A stretch of DNA of 64,000 bases. It comes from Colwellia ponticola. GTDB lineage: Bacteria; Pseudomonadota; Gammaproteobacteria; Enterobacterales; Alteromonadaceae. The position numbers and the translations under genes were made by a program. The notes under the pieces are model-generated. The model did not search any database and had not been told where the DNA came from. It saw only the letters and a program-made list of their open reading frames with translations. The stretch lies in the NCBI RefSeq assembly GCF_005885605.1, contig NZ_SZVP01000004.1, positions 62,001 through 126,000 of the forward strand, in the 5' to 3' direction. This document shows, piece after piece, positions 1 to 10,031 of the stretch. How positions within the stretch are numbered: the stretch's first letter is position 1; every line of letters begins with the position of its first letter.

Positions 1-304
1 CATCAAGTGCGCCAATAGCTGCTGATGGATTAAGGTAATCAACAGGAAGTTTTTTGCCATCTTCATCAACTAAGTTTTCAGCTGGTAAATTTAATGTGCC
101 ATCGGTTGTACCTGAAAGTAACAAGTCATTCGGAATAGATAAGCGTGGTTCAGCTGCACCGGGATCAAACACAACTCTGGCTAGAGGCGTTATCGCTGTA
201 CCATTATCAACCACTTCTTGTTGTACATCTTCGATGGTCTCGGTATCACAAGCACTTAAACCAAGTGCGCTGATAATCGCAAGACTGAGAGCTAGCTTCT
301 TCAT
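1..304 (-). CDS. VolA/Pla-1/cef-type extracellular lipase lipoprotein, N-terminal fragment
   Basis: The reverse strand opens with ATG at 304 and stays open to the left edge, giving about 101 residues of a longer protein. It begins MKKLALSLAIISALGLSAC: a lipoprotein signal peptide with lipobox LSAC, so the mature protein should be lipid-anchored at Cys19. The next part (ARVVFDPGAAEPRLSIPNDL, then LLSGTTDGTLNLP) is typical of the VolA/Pla-1/cef lipase N-terminal domain, a surface lysophospholipase family that releases fatty acids for uptake. The catalytic domain lies outside the window. PsrA-like and FadR-like sites sit 76-109 bp upstream. The family call rests on the N-terminus only. Confidence 0.75.
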   Translation of the reverse strand, partial: MKKLALSLAIISALGLSACDTETIEDVQQEVVDNGTAITPLARVVFDPGAAEPRLSIPNDLLLSGTTDGTLNLPAENLVDEDGKKLPVDYLNPSAAIGALD

Positions 305-379
305 ATTTAATTCCCCAATGCCGTCATTTTTATAATGTGTTTTTTAAATTATTTTTATTTTAACAGTCAAAAAAACATT

Positions 380-413
380 GAAACTAATGTTTGAATAACT
401 AATTAGACCAGTT
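380..413. promoter_or_regulatory. Adjacent PsrA-like and FadR-like operators
   Basis: At 380-393 the sequence GAAAC-TAAT-GTTTG fits the PsrA dyad (G/C)AAAC-N4-GTTT(G/C). Three bases on, 397-413 reads AACTAATTAGACCAGTT, matching the FadR consensus AACTGGTCNGACCAGTT at 13 of 16 defined positions with a perfect right half. They lie between the divergent lipase and yciK-like genes. The same pairing recurs at 17517-17554. Regulator identity is inferred from motif similarity only. Confidence 0.5.
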
Positions 414-562
414 AAAGTTACCGCAAGGTATCGTAAGTTGCCAGTCATTTTTTAACTTTTTGCCGAATATTTTCATGTTATTCAACTTTTCTCTCGTCAA
501 TGAAAAACTCAACGCGTAGAATAGAGATGCCATTTTCTAACACACAGCGATAAGATGATAAG

Positions 563-1300
563 ATGTTTAATTATTCGATAAAAGACGCTTCTTTAAGCAA
601 TAAAACCATTCTAGTGACAGGTGCTGGTGCGGGTATTGGCCGCACAGCTGCATTAACTTATGCCCAACTAGGTGCTACTGTTATTTTACTCGGTAAAACG
701 GTTAGTAAACTTGAGGCTGTGTATGATGAGATTGTTGCCTTAGGCTTGGCAGAGCCTGCTATTATCCCGCTTGATTTAAAAGGCGCGACCAAGCAAAACT
801 ATATTGATATGTCGTCAACTATTGCTAGTCAATTTGGTCATTTAGACGGGGTATTACTTAATGCCTCAATATTAGGTGAGTTAACACCGTTCACTCAAAT
901 TCATGAACAAATATTTAACGATGTCATGCAAGTCAATGTCACTGCGCAATACTTATTAGCACAGGCATTAATTCCGACTTTATTATTAGCACCTAATGCA
1001 TCTTTGGTGTTCACCTCTTCAGGTGTAGGTAATAAAGGCCGTGCTTATTGGGGCGCTTATAGCATTTCTAAATTTGCCACTGAGGGTATGATGGAAGTTA
1101 TTGCTGATGAATATGAAGGCTCAAGTTTACGTACTAACGCGATAAATCCTGGCGCGACTAACACTAATATGCGCTCGAGTGCTTTCCCAGCAGAAGATAA
1201 AGACGCATTACCTAGCCCTGAAGATATTATGCCGGTATATGTTTACCTCATGTCTGATGACAGTGTCACGGTAAATGGTGAAACGCTAAAAGCGCAGTAA
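563..1300 (+). CDS. yciK: YciK-family short-chain dehydrogenase/reductase
   Basis: A 245-residue SDR. It has the cofactor motif TGAGAGIG near residue 20, the NAS motif near 100, and the active-site Ser plus Y-x-x-x-K (SSGVGN..., then YSISK). The C-terminal NPGATNTNMR segment is typical of the family. The closest recognisable group is YciK, an uncharacterised gammaproteobacterial SDR usually found as a single gene; substrate unknown. It is divergent from the lipase and convergent with fadD, separated from it by a strong bidirectional terminator. The start is the first ATG, with a weak ribosome-binding sequence upstream. Confidence 0.8.
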   Translation: MFNYSIKDASLSNKTILVTGAGAGIGRTAALTYAQLGATVILLGKTVSKLEAVYDEIVALGLAEPAIIPLDLKGATKQNYIDMSSTIASQFGHLDGVLLNASILGELTPFTQIHEQIFNDVMQVNVTAQYLLAQALIPTLLLAPNASLVFTSSGVGNKGRAYWGAYSISKFATEGMMEVIADEYEGSSLRTNAINPGATNTNMRSSAFPAEDKDALPSPEDIMPVYVYLMSDDSVTVNGETLKAQ

Positions 1301-1360
1301 AGCATATGAATGGGCTATAAATATTAATAGCTCATTCAATCAAAAATAAATTATTCAAAC

Positions 1361-1393
1361 AAAAAGGCAAGCTGTAATAGCTTGCCTTTTTTT
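1361..1393. terminator. Bidirectional intrinsic terminator between yciK and fadD
   Basis: An 8 bp stem AGGCAAGC/GCTTGCCT (loop TGTAATA region) is flanked by A-run on the left and T-run on the right, so it can end transcription from both convergent genes. Confidence 0.85.
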
Positions 1394-1416
1394 ACGTGTT
1401 TTATTAGCGTAATTTA

Positions 1417-3072
1417 TTAACGTAACTCACGGCGTAATATTTTACCGACATTAGTTTTAGGTAATTCATCACGAAATTCAACCAGTTTAGGCACTTTATA
1501 GTTAGTTAAGTTTTCTCGACAGTGCTTAATAACAGCGGCTTCATCTAAGTCTTTAGTTTTACGTACCACAAACACTTTAACCACTTCACCCGATACTTCA
1601 TGAGGTATACCAATAGCCGCAGCTTCTAATATTCCTTCATGCATGGCTAGCACTTCTTCAATTTCATTGGGGTAAACATTAAAGCCAGAAACAATAATCA
1701 TATCTTTTTTACGATCAACGATGGTGAAAAAGCCTTGGTCATTCATCATGGCAATATCACCGGTGGCAAACCAACCATCTTTTAATACTTCATCGGTTGC
1801 TTCAGGGCAGTTGTAATAACCTAACATCACCTGTGGGCCTTTAACCCACATTTCACCTGACTCACCAATGTCTGCTTCTGTACCATCTTCGCGCATAATT
1901 TTAACATCGGTTGAAGAAGCAGGCAGGCCTATACTGCCATCATAAGCGGCTAGATTATAAGGGCTTAATGTAACTAAAGGCGCACACTCTGTTAAACCGT
2001 AGCCTTCTAATAGTCGCGTTTTAGTAATTTTTTGCCAGCGCTCTGCTACAGGGCGTTGCACAGCCATACCGCCACCGAGTGACATTTTCAGTGTGCTAAA
2101 ATTAAGTTCGCTAAAACCTGGGGTATTTAATAAACCATTAAATAAGGTGTTTACCCCAGTAATGGCAGTAAACGGGTATTTTGATAGCTCTTTAATAAAG
2201 TTAGGCATATCTCTTGGGTTGGATATTAATAAATTAGTACCGCCCATGGTATAGAACGTTAAGCAGTTCGCCGTTAAAGCAAAAATATGATAAAGCGGTA
2301 AGGCTGTTACCACCAGCTCTTTGCCTTCTTCTAGTAATGGGCTAATAGCCGCTTTTGCTTGTTGTAAGTTAGCCACCATATTGCGATGCGTTAACATAGC
2401 GCCTTTAGATAACCCTGTGGTACCGCCAGTATATTGTAAAAATGCTATATCAGTACCGCACAAGTCTACTGGGGATAATGTTAGTGCTGAGCCTCGCGAT
2501 ACAGCCGTATTAAAGCGCACCGCATCTGGTAGGTTGAACGCGGGTACCATTTTTTTAACGTATTTAACAACACAGTTCACGACTGTGCCTTTAACTAAGC
2601 CTAAACGATCACCAAGTGATGTCATAATGACATGTTCAACTGCTGTTTTATCAACGATTTTTTCTAAGGTTTGCGCAAAGTTTTCGATAATCAACATTGC
2701 TTTGGTGTCAGAGTCTTTTAGTTGGTGCTCAAGCTCACGTGCCGTGTATAAAGGGTTTACGTTTACTACGGTCAGTCCTGCTAATAAAGCGCCAAATAAT
2801 GCAATGGGGTACTGTAAGCAGTTAGGTACCATAATGGCAAATTTATCACCTTTTTGTAAACCGAGGTCTTGTTGTAAATAAGCGGCAAAAGCGGTCGCCT
2901 GTTCTTCAAGCTCAGCATAAGTTATTGAGGCACCCATATTAATGAAAGCAGTTTTATCGCTAAACTTAGAGGAATATTTTGTGAACATCGCCACTATGGA
3001 TGGGTATTTATCTGCATCGATTTCAAACGGCACGTCACTTGGGTAACTTTTTTCTAACCAGATTTTTTCCAC
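1417..3072 (-). CDS. fadD: Long-chain fatty-acid--CoA ligase
   Basis: Activates long-chain fatty acids to acyl-CoA at the inner membrane, the entry step of beta-oxidation. The ANL-family AMP-binding signature is clear ([18 protein letters not shown]), followed by the adenylate-forming motif GYGLTE, the hinge region [20 protein letters not shown] and a C-terminal [14 protein letters not shown] lysine motif. I start it at GTG 3072: the protein then begins [11 protein letters not shown] like characterised FadD, and GAGGA lies about 8 bases upstream. That gives 551 residues, close to the usual 560. Longer in-frame starts reach 3138 but add an unconserved leader. The alpha/beta hydrolase gene follows upstream on the same strand. 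Confidence 0.95.
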   Translation of the reverse strand: MEKIWLEKSYPSDVPFEIDADKYPSIVAMFTKYSSKFSDKTAFINMGASITYAELEEQATAFAAYLQQDLGLQKGDKFAIMVPNCLQYPIALFGALLAGLTVVNVNPLYTARELEHQLKDSDTKAMLIIENFAQTLEKIVDKTAVEHVIMTSLGDRLGLVKGTVVNCVVKYVKKMVPAFNLPDAVRFNTAVSRGSALTLSPVDLCGTDIAFLQYTGGTTGLSKGAMLTHRNMVANLQQAKAAISPLLEEGKELVVTALPLYHIFALTANCLTFYTMGGTNLLISNPRDMPNFIKELSKYPFTAITGVNTLFNGLLNTPGFSELNFSTLKMSLGGGMAVQRPVAERWQKITKTRLLEGYGLTECAPLVTLSPYNLAAYDGSIGLPASSTDVKIMREDGTEADIGESGEMWVKGPQVMLGYYNCPEATDEVLKDGWFATGDIAMMNDQGFFTIVDRKKDMIIVSGFNVYPNEIEEVLAMHEGILEAAAIGIPHEVSGEVVKVFVVRKTKDLDEAAVIKHCRENLTNYKVPKLVEFRDELPKTNVGKILRRELR

Positions 3073-3191
3073 AATGGCATTCCTCAATAGGTAATTATTG
3101 TTGCTTTTACATTCATAATTATTTTTTATTAGCAGCAACTCTTATTTTAATAGCACAGTTTTAACAAATTTTTTACCAATACGCCACCAAT

Positions 3192-4190
3192 TTAAACGCT
3201 TGTTTTAATTTTATCGAAAAAATGGTTAAGTAAAGAGGTTAACGCTTCTGTTTGTTCCATATGTACATGATGACCGCCCGCTAACTTGGTCGTCACTAAG
3301 GTGGCATTGTCAGAAGAAAATTGCTCTAAACCCGTGAGTACCATTTTCATCCCCTTGTCACCATATATTAATTGCAAAGGACAGCTAATATCACTAAACA
3401 GTTGCTGTGCTTGCGCTAAACTCAATCGGTAAGGTGAAATAGTACGTAGTCTTGGGTCTGATCGCCAACGGTATAAATCAGCTGTTTCTGTGGTTGTTTC
3501 TGGAGCTTTTTCGGCTTTTATTAATGACCTTTTTACAATTAACTTAACGTGTTGTTCAGCTAAGTCAGAGACATGCATACGCGCTTTAATAGCGGTTTCT
3601 TCGGTAAAGCTTCTATTGCTTTTAACGGGCTTTATTCGACTTAACAAGCCTTTACGTAACTGACTCGTGGTTTGCTCTACTGGTAAACAAATAAAGCCAA
3701 AAGAGTCTATTAAGGTTAACGACTTTACTTTTTCAGGAAAAGCGGCAGCAAAGGCACTAGCGATCATAGCGCCCATAGAGTGAGCAACAATATCAATGGC
3801 TTGCCAGTTGTTGTGGGCAAACAGCGCCACTAAGTCACTGACATAATCAAGAAAGTGATAATGAGCGCCACTGCTACGGTGAGTAGAGTGACCATGCCCT
3901 GGCCAATCTAGTGCGATAATACGTCGATTGGTGAGTAAACTACTCTCTTGACTATCGTACGGACTTACTTGAGGACTGACTTGCTGACTTATATGCTGCA
4001 TGAGAGGTAAAAAGCTTGCCGCATTATCTAAGTAGCCATGTAAACAGAGTACGGGCTCGTGAGATTTATCACCACAGGCTATTGCTGCAAGCGTTAAATT
4101 GTCTAATTGAAAGCTAATTTCATCAAGGCTTAGCTCATTAATACTGGGCTCATCGTATTGATGTGGGTTAAATGCTTTACTCGTCGTCAT
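3192..4190 (-). CDS. Alpha/beta-fold hydrolase
   Basis: A 332-residue soluble alpha/beta hydrolase with no signal peptide. LCLHGYLDNAASF supplies the oxyanion-hole HG region, LDWPGHGHSTH is the conserved segment after strand 4, VAHSMGAM holds the nucleophile Ser, and GGHHVHME supplies the C-terminal catalytic His. It lies 119 bp upstream of fadD on the same strand, so a role with acyl esters is plausible but only inferred. The SD-like AAGGAC precedes the ATG by about 10 bases. Substrate unknown. Confidence 0.75.
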   Translation of the reverse strand: MTTSKAFNPHQYDEPSINELSLDEISFQLDNLTLAAIACGDKSHEPVLCLHGYLDNAASFLPLMQHISQQVSPQVSPYDSQESSLLTNRRIIALDWPGHGHSTHRSSGAHYHFLDYVSDLVALFAHNNWQAIDIVAHSMGAMIASAFAAAFPEKVKSLTLIDSFGFICLPVEQTTSQLRKGLLSRIKPVKSNRSFTEETAIKARMHVSDLAEQHVKLIVKRSLIKAEKAPETTTETADLYRWRSDPRLRTISPYRLSLAQAQQLFSDISCPLQLIYGDKGMKMVLTGLEQFSSDNATLVTTKLAGGHHVHMEQTEALTSLLNHFFDKIKTSV

Positions 4191-4338
4191 ACCATTAAGT
4201 CCTTTATGTAGCAGTAAAGCTTAAAAGAGAGCTTTAAAGAGGCGTTTAATTTAGCATAACTTAGGACGTAACTTTAGGTTTAGTTTATAGACGCATAGTT
4301 TAGGTGCGACAGTTTGAGGAGATAGTGGCAGCAATCAC

Positions 4339-5016
4339 TTATCTATAAGATCTTTTATTACTTTTCATTAACGAATAAAGTGCGGCAATGGCAATGACGC
4401 ACCATAACAATACCCAAGCCAATTCAGGTAACATGGTCATAGAAGCTAAAGCAGCACCATCACCTACATCACGACCATCAAATAGGTACGTTGGACTAAA
4501 CAAACTATTGAGTAAAATACTCACACCAAAAAATTTTAACAGCAGTTGTAAGTAATACAAGCGACGTACTTTGATGGTTAACACAAACATAAACGCTAAG
4601 CAGGCGATAATGATGATAGTCAGTAAGTCTCGCGCCCAAAAAACGATTGAAGCAAGTAGTAGCACAATCATTACACCCGAAAAAACCTGTGCGGTACGTT
4701 GATGGCTATTCGCTAACGTAAATAGTAGCCAGCCCCATAGGGTTGCCCCAGCATAGCCAAAAAAACTGATCACAAAATTTAAACCGCCACGGGTAGTACA
4801 AAGGCCTGCACCGCTAGCAAATAATTGAATACGCATAATCTCACCACCGGTGATGAGTGCGGCAATACCATGACTTATTTCATGAAAGTAACTTTCTAGC
4901 CAATTGAGTGGAATAGAAGCAATGGGGATTTGTCTAATAATAATGGACGCTATTAGCAGGAAATATAATTGATACTTTTGCCAGAAGCTGGCAGAGAGGA
5001 TTTTCGGGTTACTCAC
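4339..5016 (-). CDS. M50B-like membrane metallopeptidase
   Basis: A multi-pass membrane protein of about 225 residues. The zinc motif HEISH (within FHEISHGIAALITGG) sits at the end of the first hydrophobic segment, as in the M50B-like family related to site-2 proteases. A glycine-rich re-entrant region (GAGLCTTRGG) and four or more hydrophobic helices follow. I prefer GTG 5016, preceded by AAAGG at about 8 bases; a TTG at 5025 abuts that ribosome-binding sequence. It is downstream of tsaB on the same strand, with a stable hairpin between. Substrate unknown. Confidence 0.7.
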   Translation of the reverse strand: MSNPKILSASFWQKYQLYFLLIASIIIRQIPIASIPLNWLESYFHEISHGIAALITGGEIMRIQLFASGAGLCTTRGGLNFVISFFGYAGATLWGWLLFTLANSHQRTAQVFSGVMIVLLLASIVFWARDLLTIIIIACLAFMFVLTIKVRRLYYLQLLLKFFGVSILLNSLFSPTYLFDGRDVGDGAALASMTMLPELAWVLLWCVIAIAALYSLMKSNKRSYR

Positions 5017-5064
5017 TATGGTCAACCTTTTGTCATGGTAGCTAGGAATTTTTCTTTAGGTTGA

Positions 5065-5096
5065 TGCTTGGCTCGACAAAATGTCGAGCTTAAGCA
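5065..5096 (-). repeat. Stable hairpin between tsaB and the M50-like gene
   Basis: GCTCGACA-AAA-TGTCGAGC is a perfect 8 bp stem (5071-5089) extended by TGCTT/AAGCA outside small bulges. It starts 10 bases past the tsaB stop. No T-run follows on the minus strand, so it is not a standard terminator; it may stabilise the tsaB mRNA end or be a small palindromic repeat. Confidence 0.6.
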
Positions 5097-5106
5097 AGTG
5101 GGGTAA

Positions 5107-5814
5107 TTACTTACCGGGGAGTTTTTTCCACGAAACAGTATCTCTAACATAAACCGGTTGCGCATTTTCTGCTGACACGCCCTGCCCTTGCGCGAATTTA
5201 TTTTGACCAATAACCAACATAGCTTCAGCGCTAGGAAATAATATATCGGGACTCGCTTCATTAACTCTCAACGATGATAATATACCGCTTAATTTTTCAG
5301 CGTAAGCATCCCAACCCGTGCCAACAGCATAAAATGGTGTACTGACAACACCTTCTAAGTGCTGGGCTAACAAGTCTGGCTGAGTAACCGCTTCAGCTTG
5401 TTGTGCCTGCATAATGTTATCTTGATCAAGGACAAAGTAAGCGTTATAAACTTCTGCCATACGCGCATCTATTGCTGCGATCACTTGTGTCTGGCCATTT
5501 TTTATATAAGCCATTTGCGCCATTGCCTGCAAGCTCGAAACACCAACAACAGGTAAATTAGCCGAAAATGCTAAGCCTTGAGCGACGCCAACACCAATAC
5601 GAACTCCAGTAAAACTACCAGGGCCTTGACCAAAAATAAGACCATCAAGATCAACTAGCTTTATTTGTGCTTCATTAAGCACTGCATCTATCATAGGTAA
5701 TAGCTGTAAACTATGCGATTGTGGACAAAGCTCATAACGAGAAAAGCTTTTACCATTTACCTGTAGCGCCACTGAGCATGCTTCAGTTGAAGCATCAAGA
5801 GCCAAATAATTCAC
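5107..5814 (-). CDS. tsaB: tRNA N6-threonylcarbamoyladenosine synthesis protein TsaB
   Basis: 235 residues. TsaB is the ASKHA-fold partner that with TsaD and TsaE transfers the threonylcarbamoyl group to A37 of ANN-decoding tRNAs. N-terminal LALDASTEACSVAL and the segment FGQGPGSFTGVRIGVGVAQG are hallmarks of TsaB (YeaZ). The start is GTG at 5814, the only start that preserves the conserved N-terminus. It lies 81 bp downstream of fkpB on the same strand and may be expressed from that cluster. Confidence 0.93.
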   Translation of the reverse strand: MNYLALDASTEACSVALQVNGKSFSRYELCPQSHSLQLLPMIDAVLNEAQIKLVDLDGLIFGQGPGSFTGVRIGVGVAQGLAFSANLPVVGVSSLQAMAQMAYIKNGQTQVIAAIDARMAEVYNAYFVLDQDNIMQAQQAEAVTQPDLLAQHLEGVVSTPFYAVGTGWDAYAEKLSGILSSLRVNEASPDILFPSAEAMLVIGQNKFAQGQGVSAENAQPVYVRDTVSWKKLPGK

Positions 5815-5895
5815 TATATTTACTTACCTATTTAAAATTGGACAACATGATTGATATATTAGTTGATATTTCACACTAATTATTAAAATAAACTT

Positions 5896-6339
5896 TTACA
5901 GTATGTCGACTAAATCAATAACAAAAGTCACTGTTTGCCCAGCAAGCGGATGATTAAAGTCAATTGTTACCGAGGTACCATTAATCTCTTTGATCATACC
6001 TGGCAATTCACCACCGGGTTGCGTAAAGGTAATAATATTACCTATTTTTGCCGGTACTTCAGCGGTAAATTTATCGATATCCATGTAATGAATATTATCG
6101 GGATTACTTTCACCAAAAGCATCTTTTGCTACTAAGGTAAATTCTCTAGTATCACCTTTGCTCATGCCAATCAACTCAGCTTCAAAAGCAGGTGAAATAC
6201 TGTTATCACCCATAATTATTTTTGCCGGTTTATTATTTACCTTAGTACTATCAGCAGCCGATCCATCACTTAACTTCATCGTTATATGGACAAGAATACT
6301 TGAGTCATGTTGAATTTTTGCTTGCGTTGAATCAGTCAT
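5896..6339 (-). CDS. fkpB: FKBP-type peptidyl-prolyl isomerase, FkpB/SlpA type
   Basis: A 147-residue cytoplasmic FKBP of the SlyD/SlpA group, which isomerises X-Pro bonds and acts as a chaperone. The start of the FKBP core (HITMKLSDGSAADST), the IF-domain insertion (FTLVAKDAFGESNPDNIHY) and the C-terminal VTIDFNHPLAGQTVTFVIDL are present; there is no His-rich metal-binding tail as in SlyD. It is directly after lspA (51 bp), as in the E. coli ribF-ileS-lspA-fkpB-ispH order, but tsaB stands where ispH would be expected. Confidence 0.9.
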   Translation of the reverse strand: MTDSTQAKIQHDSSILVHITMKLSDGSAADSTKVNNKPAKIIMGDNSISPAFEAELIGMSKGDTREFTLVAKDAFGESNPDNIHYMDIDKFTAEVPAKIGNIITFTQPGGELPGMIKEINGTSVTIDFNHPLAGQTVTFVIDLVDIL

Positions 6340-6390
6340 TATTCACTTGCTACCTTATTTTGTTAGTTTATTACTTATTTTTTAATCGGC

Positions 6391-6906
6391 TTATTTATTC
6401 GTTTCTTTACTCGACTCTTTATTAGCTTCTTTACTAGTAAATGACTCAAGGATCATTAAAGCCGCACCGATAAAAATAGCAGAATCTGCAATATTAAAAG
6501 CGGCAAAGTGATAGCCCGCCCAATGAAAATCAAGAAAATCGATAACATAACCCAATAAAACTCTATCGATTAAGTTACCTACTGCACCACTTAAAATTAA
6601 TGCAAAAGCAATACTCAGTAACCGCTCGTGCTTAGGCGTTTTTGCCATCCAAACCAGAAAGACAACACTGGCAACCGTGGCAATGGCAGTAAAAAACCAG
6701 CGCTGCCAACCACCTTGCCCCGCTAAAAAGCTAAAGGCTGCGCCAGGGTTATGAACATAGGTTAAATTAAAGAAAGGTAAAACAGACAAGGTTTCACGAT
6801 AGTCGAACGAAGCTGCCACCCAATACTTACTGACTTGATCGATAACTAATATCACCAAGGTTAGCCATAACCAACGCAAGCCAGTGTCACTAAATAATTT
6901 ATTCAA
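6391..6906 (-). CDS. lspA: Lipoprotein signal peptidase II
   Basis: A 171-residue inner-membrane aspartic protease that cleaves prolipoprotein signal peptides; the window's own lipoproteins (1-304, 13720, 24512) are likely substrates. Four hydrophobic segments are visible. Both catalytic Asp motifs are intact: GNLIDR and FNIADS. The start is TTG at 6906; it aligns residue for residue with E. coli LspA (..TGLRWLWL) and an in-frame stop lies just upstream. The C-terminus carries a hydrophilic tail, SKEANKESSKETNK. It is the third gene of the ribF-ileS-lspA-fkpB run. Confidence 0.95.
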   Translation of the reverse strand: MNKLFSDTGLRWLWLTLVILVIDQVSKYWVAASFDYRETLSVLPFFNLTYVHNPGAAFSFLAGQGGWQRWFFTAIATVASVVFLVWMAKTPKHERLLSIAFALILSGAVGNLIDRVLLGYVIDFLDFHWAGYHFAAFNIADSAIFIGAALMILESFTSKEANKESSKETNK

Positions 6907-6938
6907 TCTAGGTTAATCTCATAGAGCAGAATGAAACA

Positions 6939-6992
6939 AACTATTACCCCTTAGGAATCATCACAAGAGGTAATGACTTAGAGGTAATAGTT
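6939..6992 (-). repeat. Inverted repeat between ileS and lspA
   Basis: AACTATTACC (6939-6948) and GGTAATAGTT (6983-6992) are perfect 10 bp arms around a 34 base loop, in the 100 bp gap between the ileS stop and the lspA start. There is no adjacent T-run. It could be an mRNA-processing or stability element. Confidence 0.45.
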
Positions 6993-7006
6993 CAGTGTTT
7001 ATCGGT

Positions 7007-9868
7007 TTAAGCGAACTGTCTGGTTTCACCTTCGCCATCAACGTTGGTGATACAACGCCCACATAACTCTGGATGAGCTTCGCTTTCGCCAATATCAGTC
7101 GTTACATGCCAACAACGGTCACACTTAACGCCTTCTGCAGGTGCTACGGTTAACCATAACCCTTCAACTTCGGTATCAAGCACATTTTCTGGTGCCTGTG
7201 TTACTGTCTCTATGGTCGCTTTTGACGTGATTAACACAAAGCGTAGCTCTTCACCCAATTTAGCTAACTTAGCGGCTAAACTAGACGTGGCATATAAAGT
7301 CACTTGTGCTTCTAGCGCTTTACCAACGGTTTTTTCTTTTCTTGCTTGCTCTAACGCACGGTTTACTTCAACGCGTACCGCTAGTAATTCTGTCCAATAA
7401 TCGTTACCTAACTCATCGACTGAATTGCTGTTTTCAATGTGCTTAGTTAAGCCATCAAACCACACACCAGTAAAGACGAATTCATCACGCTCACCACTTA
7501 CCGGTAAAGGTAAGGCTTCCCAGATTTCTTGTGCGGTAAATGACAATATAGGTGCCATCCACGCGGTCATTGCTTCTGCAATTAGGTACATTGCTGTTTG
7601 ACATGAGCGACGTGCATTTGAATCACTTTTGGCGGTGTATTGTCTATCTTTGATAATATCAAGATAAAAACCACCTAACTCTGTCGTACAAAAGTTCATT
7701 ATTTTGTGTACTACCACGTGAAATTCATACTCATCGTAAGCGGCAATAATCTCTGCTTGTAAACGTGCGGCTTTTTCAACAACCCAACGATCAAGTGCGA
7801 CCATATCGTCAAAGGCAACGCTGTGATTAGCAGGCTCAAACCCCGTTAAGTTCGAGAGTAAAAAGCGAGAGGTATTACGAATACGACGATAAGCATCCGC
7901 TTGGCGTTTAAATATTTCATCAGAGACGGTAATTTCTTGCGTGTAGTTAACTGACGCTGTCCACAAGCGTAAAATATCAGCGCCTAAGTTACTGGTAATA
8001 CTTGCTGGTGTTACCACATTACCTAATGATTTAGACATTTTATGGCCATTAACATCAACGGTAAAGCCATGAGTAAGCACTTGTTTGTATGGCGCTTTGC
8101 CATTCATTGCTACTGATGAAATCATTGATGACATAAACCAACCACGATGTTGATCAGAGCCTTCAAGGTATAAATCAGCTACGCCGTCAAATTCTTCACG
8201 GGCATTAACCACTGAATAATGGGTTGTGCCTGAGTCAAACCATACATCTAGGGTGTCAGGTACTTTAATATATTCTTTGGCGTCGTCACCAATAAGTTCA
8301 CTAGCCTCTAAATCAAACCAGGCTTGAATACCTTCTTTTTCAACACGTTGAGCAATTTCTTCAATCAGTTCGATACTACGTGGGTGTAAGGCACCACTGT
8401 CTTGGTGAATAAATAATGCCATTGGCACGCCCCAAGTACGTTGACGTGAAATACACCAATCAGGACGACTTTCAACCATAGATTCAATACGACGTTGACC
8501 CCAATCAGGGATCCACTGCGTTTTTTCAATTTCTTTTAAAGAATCTTGACGTAAACCTTGTTTGTCCATGCTAATAAACCACTGCGGCGTAGCACGGAAA
8601 ATTAAAGGTGTTTTATGACGCCAGCAATGCGGGTAAGAATGCTCTAGCGCATGATGATGTACCAAAGTACCTTTTTCTTTTAATAATTCAACTACGCTGG
8701 TGTTAGCTTTAAATACATGTTGGCCAGCAAATAATGGTGTGTCTTCAAGGTATACACCGTTTGCACCCACAGGGTTAGCGACTTCCAAGTTGTATAATTT
8801 ACCGACAACAAAATCTTCTACACCGTGACCTGGCGCTGTATGTACACAACCAGTACCTGAATCAGTGGTAACATGCTCACCTAAAATTACGGGTACGGTA
8901 AAATCATAAAATGGATGCTGACATTGCACTAACTCTAACGCTTGACCTTTACAAAAACCTAACGCGTGATATTTAGTGAACCCAAAGCGATCCATACATG
9001 AGTTGACAAGATCAGAAGCAATAATCAGGCGCTGTGCTTTTCCTTCAACACCGTCTTCAACTTCGCATTGTACAAGCGTGTATTCAACATCAGCATGAAC
9101 AGCTACTGCGCGGTTAGCGGGAAGTGTCCAAGGTGTTGTTGTCCAAATAACCATGCCAATTTCACCCGTGCCTTTATGGCCTTCTGGGTGAGAAAATTTA
9201 TCGGCAACAGCTTCATCGCTAACAACAAATTTCACATCAATCGCAGGTGATTGCTTGTCTTTGTATTCCACTTCAGCTTCAGCCAAAGATGAACCACAAT
9301 CTGTACACCAATGCACGGGTTTAAAACCTTGATGTAAGTGACCATTTTCAGCAATTTTTCCTAACGAACGAATAATATTGGCTTCAGTATCAAAGTCCAT
9401 CGTTAAGTAAGGCTTTTCCCAATCAGCGAAAATACCTAAACGTTTGAAATCTTCACGTTGTCCGTTAACTTGCTTAGCCGCATATTCACGACATTTTTGT
9501 CTAAAGTCACTAGCGCTGATCTTATGACCTGGCTTGCCTACTTTTTTCTCAACCATTAATTCAATCGGTAAACCGTGACAATCCCAACCTGGTACAAAAG
9601 GAGAGTTGAAATCTGATAAGGTTTTTGATTTAACAATAATATCTTTTAATATTTTATTAACAGCGTGACCTAAATGGATATTACCATTAGCGTAAGGAGG
9701 GCCATCATGAAGAATAAATGATTTTTTGCCTTTTTTGGCTGCACGAATCTTGCCGTAAAGATCTTTACTCGCCCAATCTTTGAGCATATTAGGTTCACGA
9801 TTAGCCATATTGCCTTTCATAGCGAAAGAAGTGGCTGGTAAATTCAGGGTATGTTTGTAATCACTCAT
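7007..9868 (-). CDS. ileS: Isoleucyl-tRNA synthetase
   Basis: A 953-residue class I synthetase that charges tRNA-Ile and edits misactivated Val. It has the HIGH-type motif GNIHLGHA near residue 63, the editing-domain segment [14 protein letters not shown], the KMSKS loop HKMSKSLGN near 600, a C-terminal anticodon domain and a final zinc finger (CDRCWHV ... CGRCITNV). This is the bacterial IleS1 type, full length. It lies between ribF and lspA as in enterobacteria; 163 bp separate it from ribF, enough for its own promoter. Confidence 0.98.
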   Translation of the reverse strand: MSDYKHTLNLPATSFAMKGNMANREPNMLKDWASKDLYGKIRAAKKGKKSFILHDGPPYANGNIHLGHAVNKILKDIIVKSKTLSDFNSPFVPGWDCHGLPIELMVEKKVGKPGHKISASDFRQKCREYAAKQVNGQREDFKRLGIFADWEKPYLTMDFDTEANIIRSLGKIAENGHLHQGFKPVHWCTDCGSSLAEAEVEYKDKQSPAIDVKFVVSDEAVADKFSHPEGHKGTGEIGMVIWTTTPWTLPANRAVAVHADVEYTLVQCEVEDGVEGKAQRLIIASDLVNSCMDRFGFTKYHALGFCKGQALELVQCQHPFYDFTVPVILGEHVTTDSGTGCVHTAPGHGVEDFVVGKLYNLEVANPVGANGVYLEDTPLFAGQHVFKANTSVVELLKEKGTLVHHHALEHSYPHCWRHKTPLIFRATPQWFISMDKQGLRQDSLKEIEKTQWIPDWGQRRIESMVESRPDWCISRQRTWGVPMALFIHQDSGALHPRSIELIEEIAQRVEKEGIQAWFDLEASELIGDDAKEYIKVPDTLDVWFDSGTTHYSVVNAREEFDGVADLYLEGSDQHRGWFMSSMISSVAMNGKAPYKQVLTHGFTVDVNGHKMSKSLGNVVTPASITSNLGADILRLWTASVNYTQEITVSDEIFKRQADAYRRIRNTSRFLLSNLTGFEPANHSVAFDDMVALDRWVVEKAARLQAEIIAAYDEYEFHVVVHKIMNFCTTELGGFYLDIIKDRQYTAKSDSNARRSCQTAMYLIAEAMTAWMAPILSFTAQEIWEALPLPVSGERDEFVFTGVWFDGLTKHIENSNSVDELGNDYWTELLAVRVEVNRALEQARKEKTVGKALEAQVTLYATSSLAAKLAKLGEELRFVLITSKATIETVTQAPENVLDTEVEGLWLTVAPAEGVKCDRCWHVTTDIGESEAHPELCGRCITNVDGEGETRQFA

Positions 9869-10031
9869 TTAAATCATTATCCGTTTATGTTGGCTGATAA
9901 ACTTAACGAAGCGCTATAAATATCAACCAGGTTTATAACTGTTAATTTATGTTAAATAGATTATGTTCTTTTTGGTTTACCTAAGTAATAACTTAGCAAG
10001 TAGTGATTTAGGTAATAATTACCATGACACA

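Noticed and set aside
2321..2881. 186-codon open frame opposite fadD
   Set aside because: It is entirely antisense to conserved AMP-binding domain codons, has no recognisable domain and no ribosome-binding sequence.
3073..3191. A PsrA or FadR site upstream of fadD
   Set aside because: I looked for both dyads here on both strands and found none that match.
5022..5261. 79-codon frame overlapping the end of tsaB
   Set aside because: It is an out-of-frame reading of tsaB with Cys/Arg-rich, non-protein-like composition.
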